Below are positions 40,405-42,801 of a stretch of DNA of 42,801 nt, piece after piece (position 1 is the first letter of the stretch; each line of letters starts with the position of its first letter). Position numbers and translations under genes: made by a program. The notes beneath the pieces are model-generated. The model saw only the letters and a list, made by a program, of their open reading frames with translations. It was not told where the DNA came from and ran no database searches. The stretch spans positions 1 through 42,801 of the forward strand of contig JAFZNO010000049.1 of assembly GCA_017552985.1 (NCBI GenBank), given 5' to 3'. This DNA comes from Lachnospiraceae bacterium. Its GTDB lineage: Bacteria; Bacillota; Clostridia; Lachnospirales; Lachnospiraceae.

Positions 40405-41181
40405 TTAAGCGAATTTTTTCTTGGATGCGAAAGCACCTGCAAGACAAATAACGGCAATTGCAAATAACCAGATGGCGTGACTGCTTTCACCGGTTTTCGG
40501 GGAAACGGCTGCGCCATTTGTCGTTTGCGTCTTTCCGGAAGCGGAGGCTGCCGTGCCGGTGGTGGAATAACTGGAAGCTGCAGTCTTTAATGCGCCCTTC
40601 TCAACGCGGAACGTATCTTTGGCAAAGGAGTAAAGATCCTTGGTAACGTTACCGTTTTCCACGAACTGGCAACGGGCAACGGTACCATTGGCAAGCACGT
40701 TCATTTCCAAGCTGCTGGATTTTACAAGCTGGATCAGGTCGGCATCCTGACGAACGTTGCAAACGCTGTTGTCATAAACGTAAACGTTTTTGCACTTGCC
40801 CTTTAAGTCGACAACGCTTCCCTTTAGTACGTAAGCGTCCGTGATCTCGCCGCTTTCGATCGTAACGTAGTTGGTTGCCGCAATAACGGTGAAGTTGGAG
40901 AGGCTTGCGGAAAATTTTAAGTTCAAAGCGGGATCGCCGGAACCGCCCTGAACGATAACCACGTCGCCATCCTTTACGTTAACTTCCAGATAGCCAACGT
41001 TGCCGCTGCCGGCACCCTCGTCCCAGTTAGCGAGTGGCTGGGCACGCCATTCGGAGTAGGCGGGTACGTATTTTAAGGTGTAAGTCGTGGGCGCGGCCTT
41101 TGCGGTCATGGTAAATCCGGGCAGGAAAGCCATGCCGGCAATGGCGGCAACCGTTACAAGAAGCTTTTTGAGTGCTTTCAT
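40405..41181 (-). CDS. Sortase-type surface protein
   Basis: The 258-residue protein has a signal peptide (about 1-29, ending MTAKAA). Its middle region has repeated short beta-like segments (VTIESGEITDAYVLKGSVVD). It ends in SPKTG, a hydrophobic stretch and KKK, a cell-wall sorting signal of the LPXTG type. It is probably linked to peptidoglycan by a sortase encoded elsewhere. AAAGGAGG precedes the ATG. It converges with the GH18 gene, with only 5 bp between stops. The ligand is unknown. Confidence 0.8.
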   Translation of the reverse strand: MKALKKLLVTVAAIAGMAFLPGFTMTAKAAPTTYTLKYVPAYSEWRAQPLANWDEGAGSGNVGYLEVNVKDGDVVIVQGGSGDPALNLKFSASLSNFTVIAATNYVTIESGEITDAYVLKGSVVDLKGKCKNVYVYDNSVCNVRQDADLIQLVKSSSLEMNVLANGTVARCQFVENGNVTKDLYSFAKDTFRVEKGALKTAASSYSTTGTAASASGKTQTTNGAAVSPKTGESSHAIWLFAIAVICLAGAFASKKKFA

Positions 41182-41241
41182 TCTTTGAAATCCTCCTTTG
41201 ATTTATGTTGTATTGTATTAGAGCATAAAAACTTACTTTGA

Positions 41242-41270
41242 ATTATACGACAAATCAAGGCAAGATGCAA
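41242..41270 (-). promoter_or_regulatory. Promoter of the surface-protein gene
   Basis: On the minus strand, TTGCAT and TATAAT are separated by 17 bases, about 60 bases before the start codon. Confidence 0.5.
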
Positions 41271-41367
41271 TAATCATTCAGAAAACTTAAGAATTTCGTA
41301 GTTAATTGCGTCTTTTGGATAAGCATTTTGACATAGAATGGTGCTGAAAAGGTTGCTGGAGCAGAGG

Positions 41368-42171
41368 ATGGGAAAAACGTTGCGTAAAATTGCCATCGTC
41401 CTGTTGATCGCGGCGATGGTGGCAGTTGTCATGGCAGGGAACCGGAACAACAACGGAAGCAAAGGGCTGGAAGGAAATGAAAGCCTTGGGAACGCCTTGG
41501 AGGAAGAGGGGCAGGAAACAGTGCCGGAGGAGGAACTGGCCAGGCGGAGGATCGCGAGGGAAGGGAAACTTTTGGAAGGCTGGGAGGAGCCGCCCCGCGT
41601 GGTGATCGATCCGGGACACGGCGGATATGATCCCGGAAAGATTGGCATTAACCAGCTTCCGGAAAAAGACGTGAACCTTGTGATCGCAAAGAAGCTCCGG
41701 GATAATTTGGAGGCGGCGGGCGTCAAGGTGACGCTTACCAGGGAGGAGGACAAAGCGCTGAGCGAGGATGGCGAAGATCATGCGAAGGTGCGGGACCTAA
41801 AGCGCAGGATCGAGATCATGGAGGAAGTGAACCCCGCGGCAGTGATCAGCATTCATCAAAACAGTTACCCGGAGGAGTCCATCCGCGGCGCCCAGACGTT
41901 TTATTATCCGACCAGCATTGCTGGAAAGAAACTGGCGCAGGCACTGCAGGACAGACTGGTCCGGGAAGTGGATCCCGGCAACAAAAGACAGATCAAGGAG
42001 AATGACAGTTATTTCCTTTTGAAGAAAACGTCCGTCCCCGTGGTGATCGCGGAATGCGGGTTCCTTTCCAATTGGGAGGAAGCGGAGAAACTAAATACGC
42101 CGGAGTATCAGGATGACCTTGCCTGGGCCTTGTATCTCGGGGTGATGGATTACCTTCAGGAAAATAAGTAG
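41368..42171 (+). CDS. N-acetylmuramoyl-L-alanine amidase (amidase_3, CwlD-like)
   Basis: The start at 41368 (MGKTLRKIAIVLLIAAM, with GGAG 6 bases before it) gives 267 residues; an ATG 10 codons earlier lacks a ribosome site. An N-terminal anchor or signal (about 6-23) and an acidic linker precede the amidase_3 domain (about 77-265). Zinc ligands are visible: H84 (DPGHGG), E99 and H163 (SIHQNS); the catalytic glutamate is E229 (VIAECGF). It cleaves the amide bond between muramic acid and L-Ala. It is similar in size to CwlD of spore cortex formation, but sporulation specificity is not shown. Confidence 0.9.
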   Translation: MGKTLRKIAIVLLIAAMVAVVMAGNRNNNGSKGLEGNESLGNALEEEGQETVPEEELARRRIAREGKLLEGWEEPPRVVIDPGHGGYDPGKIGINQLPEKDVNLVIAKKLRDNLEAAGVKVTLTREEDKALSEDGEDHAKVRDLKRRIEIMEEVNPAAVISIHQNSYPEESIRGAQTFYYPTSIAGKKLAQALQDRLVREVDPGNKRQIKENDSYFLLKKTSVPVVIAECGFLSNWEEAEKLNTPEYQDDLAWALYLGVMDYLQENK

Positions 42172-42246
42172 CATATTTTTAAAATACGTGTTATACTATA
42201 TGTTGCGAAAATTTGAGATTGCGTGAAGAAGGCGTAAAAGAACCAT

Positions 42247-42801
42247 ATGGATACAAAAATCGTCAGATTAGGTGAAGGGAATACGGATGAGGAAGCGCTG
42301 CGGGAAGCCGGGGAAATTTTGAAGGCTGGCGGACTGGTGGCATTTCCTACGGAGACTGTGTACGGATTGGGAGGAGACGCCCTAAATCCGTATTCTTCGA
42401 GGAAGATTTATGCCGCAAAGGGCAGACCTTCCGACAATCCTTTGATCGTACACCTCTGGCGGACGGAGGACCTGTATCGCGTGGCGCGGAGGGTACCGGA
42501 GAGTGCGATCCGCCTTGCGGAAGCCTTTTGGCCGGGACCTTTAACCATGATCCTTCCCAAGAGCGATCTGGTGCCGAAAGAGACCACGGGCGGGCTTGAC
42601 ACCGTGGCAGTACGCCTGCCGTCCCATCCCGGTGCGAGAAAAATGATCGAGTACGCCGGCGGGTTTGTGGCGGCGCCCAGCGCAAATCTTTCGGGGCGTC
42701 CCAGTCCCACCTCGGCAAAGTACGTGGTGGAAGACATGAACGGGCGGATCGAAATGATCCTGGACGGCGGAGAGGTGGGGATCGGTCTGGAATCCACCAT
42801 C
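42247..42801 (+). CDS. Threonylcarbamoyl-AMP synthase (Sua5/YrdC family), truncated by window end
   Basis: 185 codons are visible from ATG 42247 (MDTKIVRLGEGNTDEEALRE), and the frame remains open at the edge. The YrdC fold is clear: GGLVAFPTETVYGLGGDA, KGRPSDNPLIVHL, AFWPGPLTMIL, TVAVRLPSHPGAR and APSANLSGRPSPTS. The enzyme makes threonylcarbamoyl-AMP for the t6A37 modification of tRNAs. The presence of a C-terminal Sua5 domain cannot be judged. The upstream ribosome site is weak (AGAAGGCG, long spacing), so the start is slightly uncertain. Confidence 0.93.
   Translation, partial: MDTKIVRLGEGNTDEEALREAGEILKAGGLVAFPTETVYGLGGDALNPYSSRKIYAAKGRPSDNPLIVHLWRTEDLYRVARRVPESAIRLAEAFWPGPLTMILPKSDLVPKETTGGLDTVAVRLPSHPGARKMIEYAGGFVAAPSANLSGRPSPTSAKYVVEDMNGRIEMILDGGEVGIGLESTI

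Noticed and set aside
41338-41367. Earlier ATG as start of the amidase
   Set aside because: No ribosome site precedes it, and the anchor sequence fits the start at 41368; not fully excluded.

Overview
The window looks like a chromosome segment of a Clostridia member, most likely Lachnospiraceae. The evidence is moderate G+C content, strong AGGAGG-type ribosome binding sites, the Firmicutes blocks rpsF-ssb-rpsR and gdpP-rplI-dnaB, a MecA adaptor, an anaerobic pyruvate formate-lyase locus, a CwlD-like amidase and a gut or rumen style set of secreted glycan-active proteins.

Layout. 1-141: 3' end of a probable IS3-family element. 171-4002 (minus): a membrane protein, an XRE regulator, an XRE-methyltransferase fusion and a TIM-barrel sugar isomerase-like protein. 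4191-13611 (plus): a promoter behind three direct repeats drives three very large paralogous secreted proteins, which share one N-terminal module fused to two kinds of C-terminal domain (beta-helix and DUF4838). Two homologous 32-34 residue peptides lie beside the third gene. 13966-18684: a zinc-ribbon membrane-anchored protein, then a TrkA-like protein with a CPA1 antiporter. 18814-22014: rpsF-ssb-rpsR and a MetRS-like protein with degenerate signatures.

22087-24910 is the most unusual part. A RHH/WYL-type regulator is divergent from a Ro60-like protein (TROVE-like/DUF2828 plus vWA). Between them lies a 5' RNA region that folds into a tRNA-like cloverleaf on a long extended stem, as expected of a YrlA-type Y RNA. 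I read this as a candidate Y RNA-Ro ribonucleoprotein locus with its own WYL regulator.

25048-30771: a U32-like cysteine-rich protein, GdpP, L9, DnaB and a MerR-like protein with a 5 x 30 bp tandem repeat. 30801-36349 (minus): ferredoxin, PFL activase, a GT-C membrane protein, and a PFL split into a catalytic gene and a separate glycyl-radical gene, with a cysteine-motif protein between them. 36514-36732 is a dense stack of G+C-rich hairpins. It is followed by a DUF1858 protein, MecA, a candidate small RNA, a GH18 protein, a sortase-type surface protein, an amidase and a truncated Sua5/YrdC gene.

Across the window, Asn/Asp/Tyr/His-Val pairs almost always use the C-ending codon before GTN, which makes ACGT strikingly frequent. 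All calls come from reading the sequence; no database search or folding program was run.
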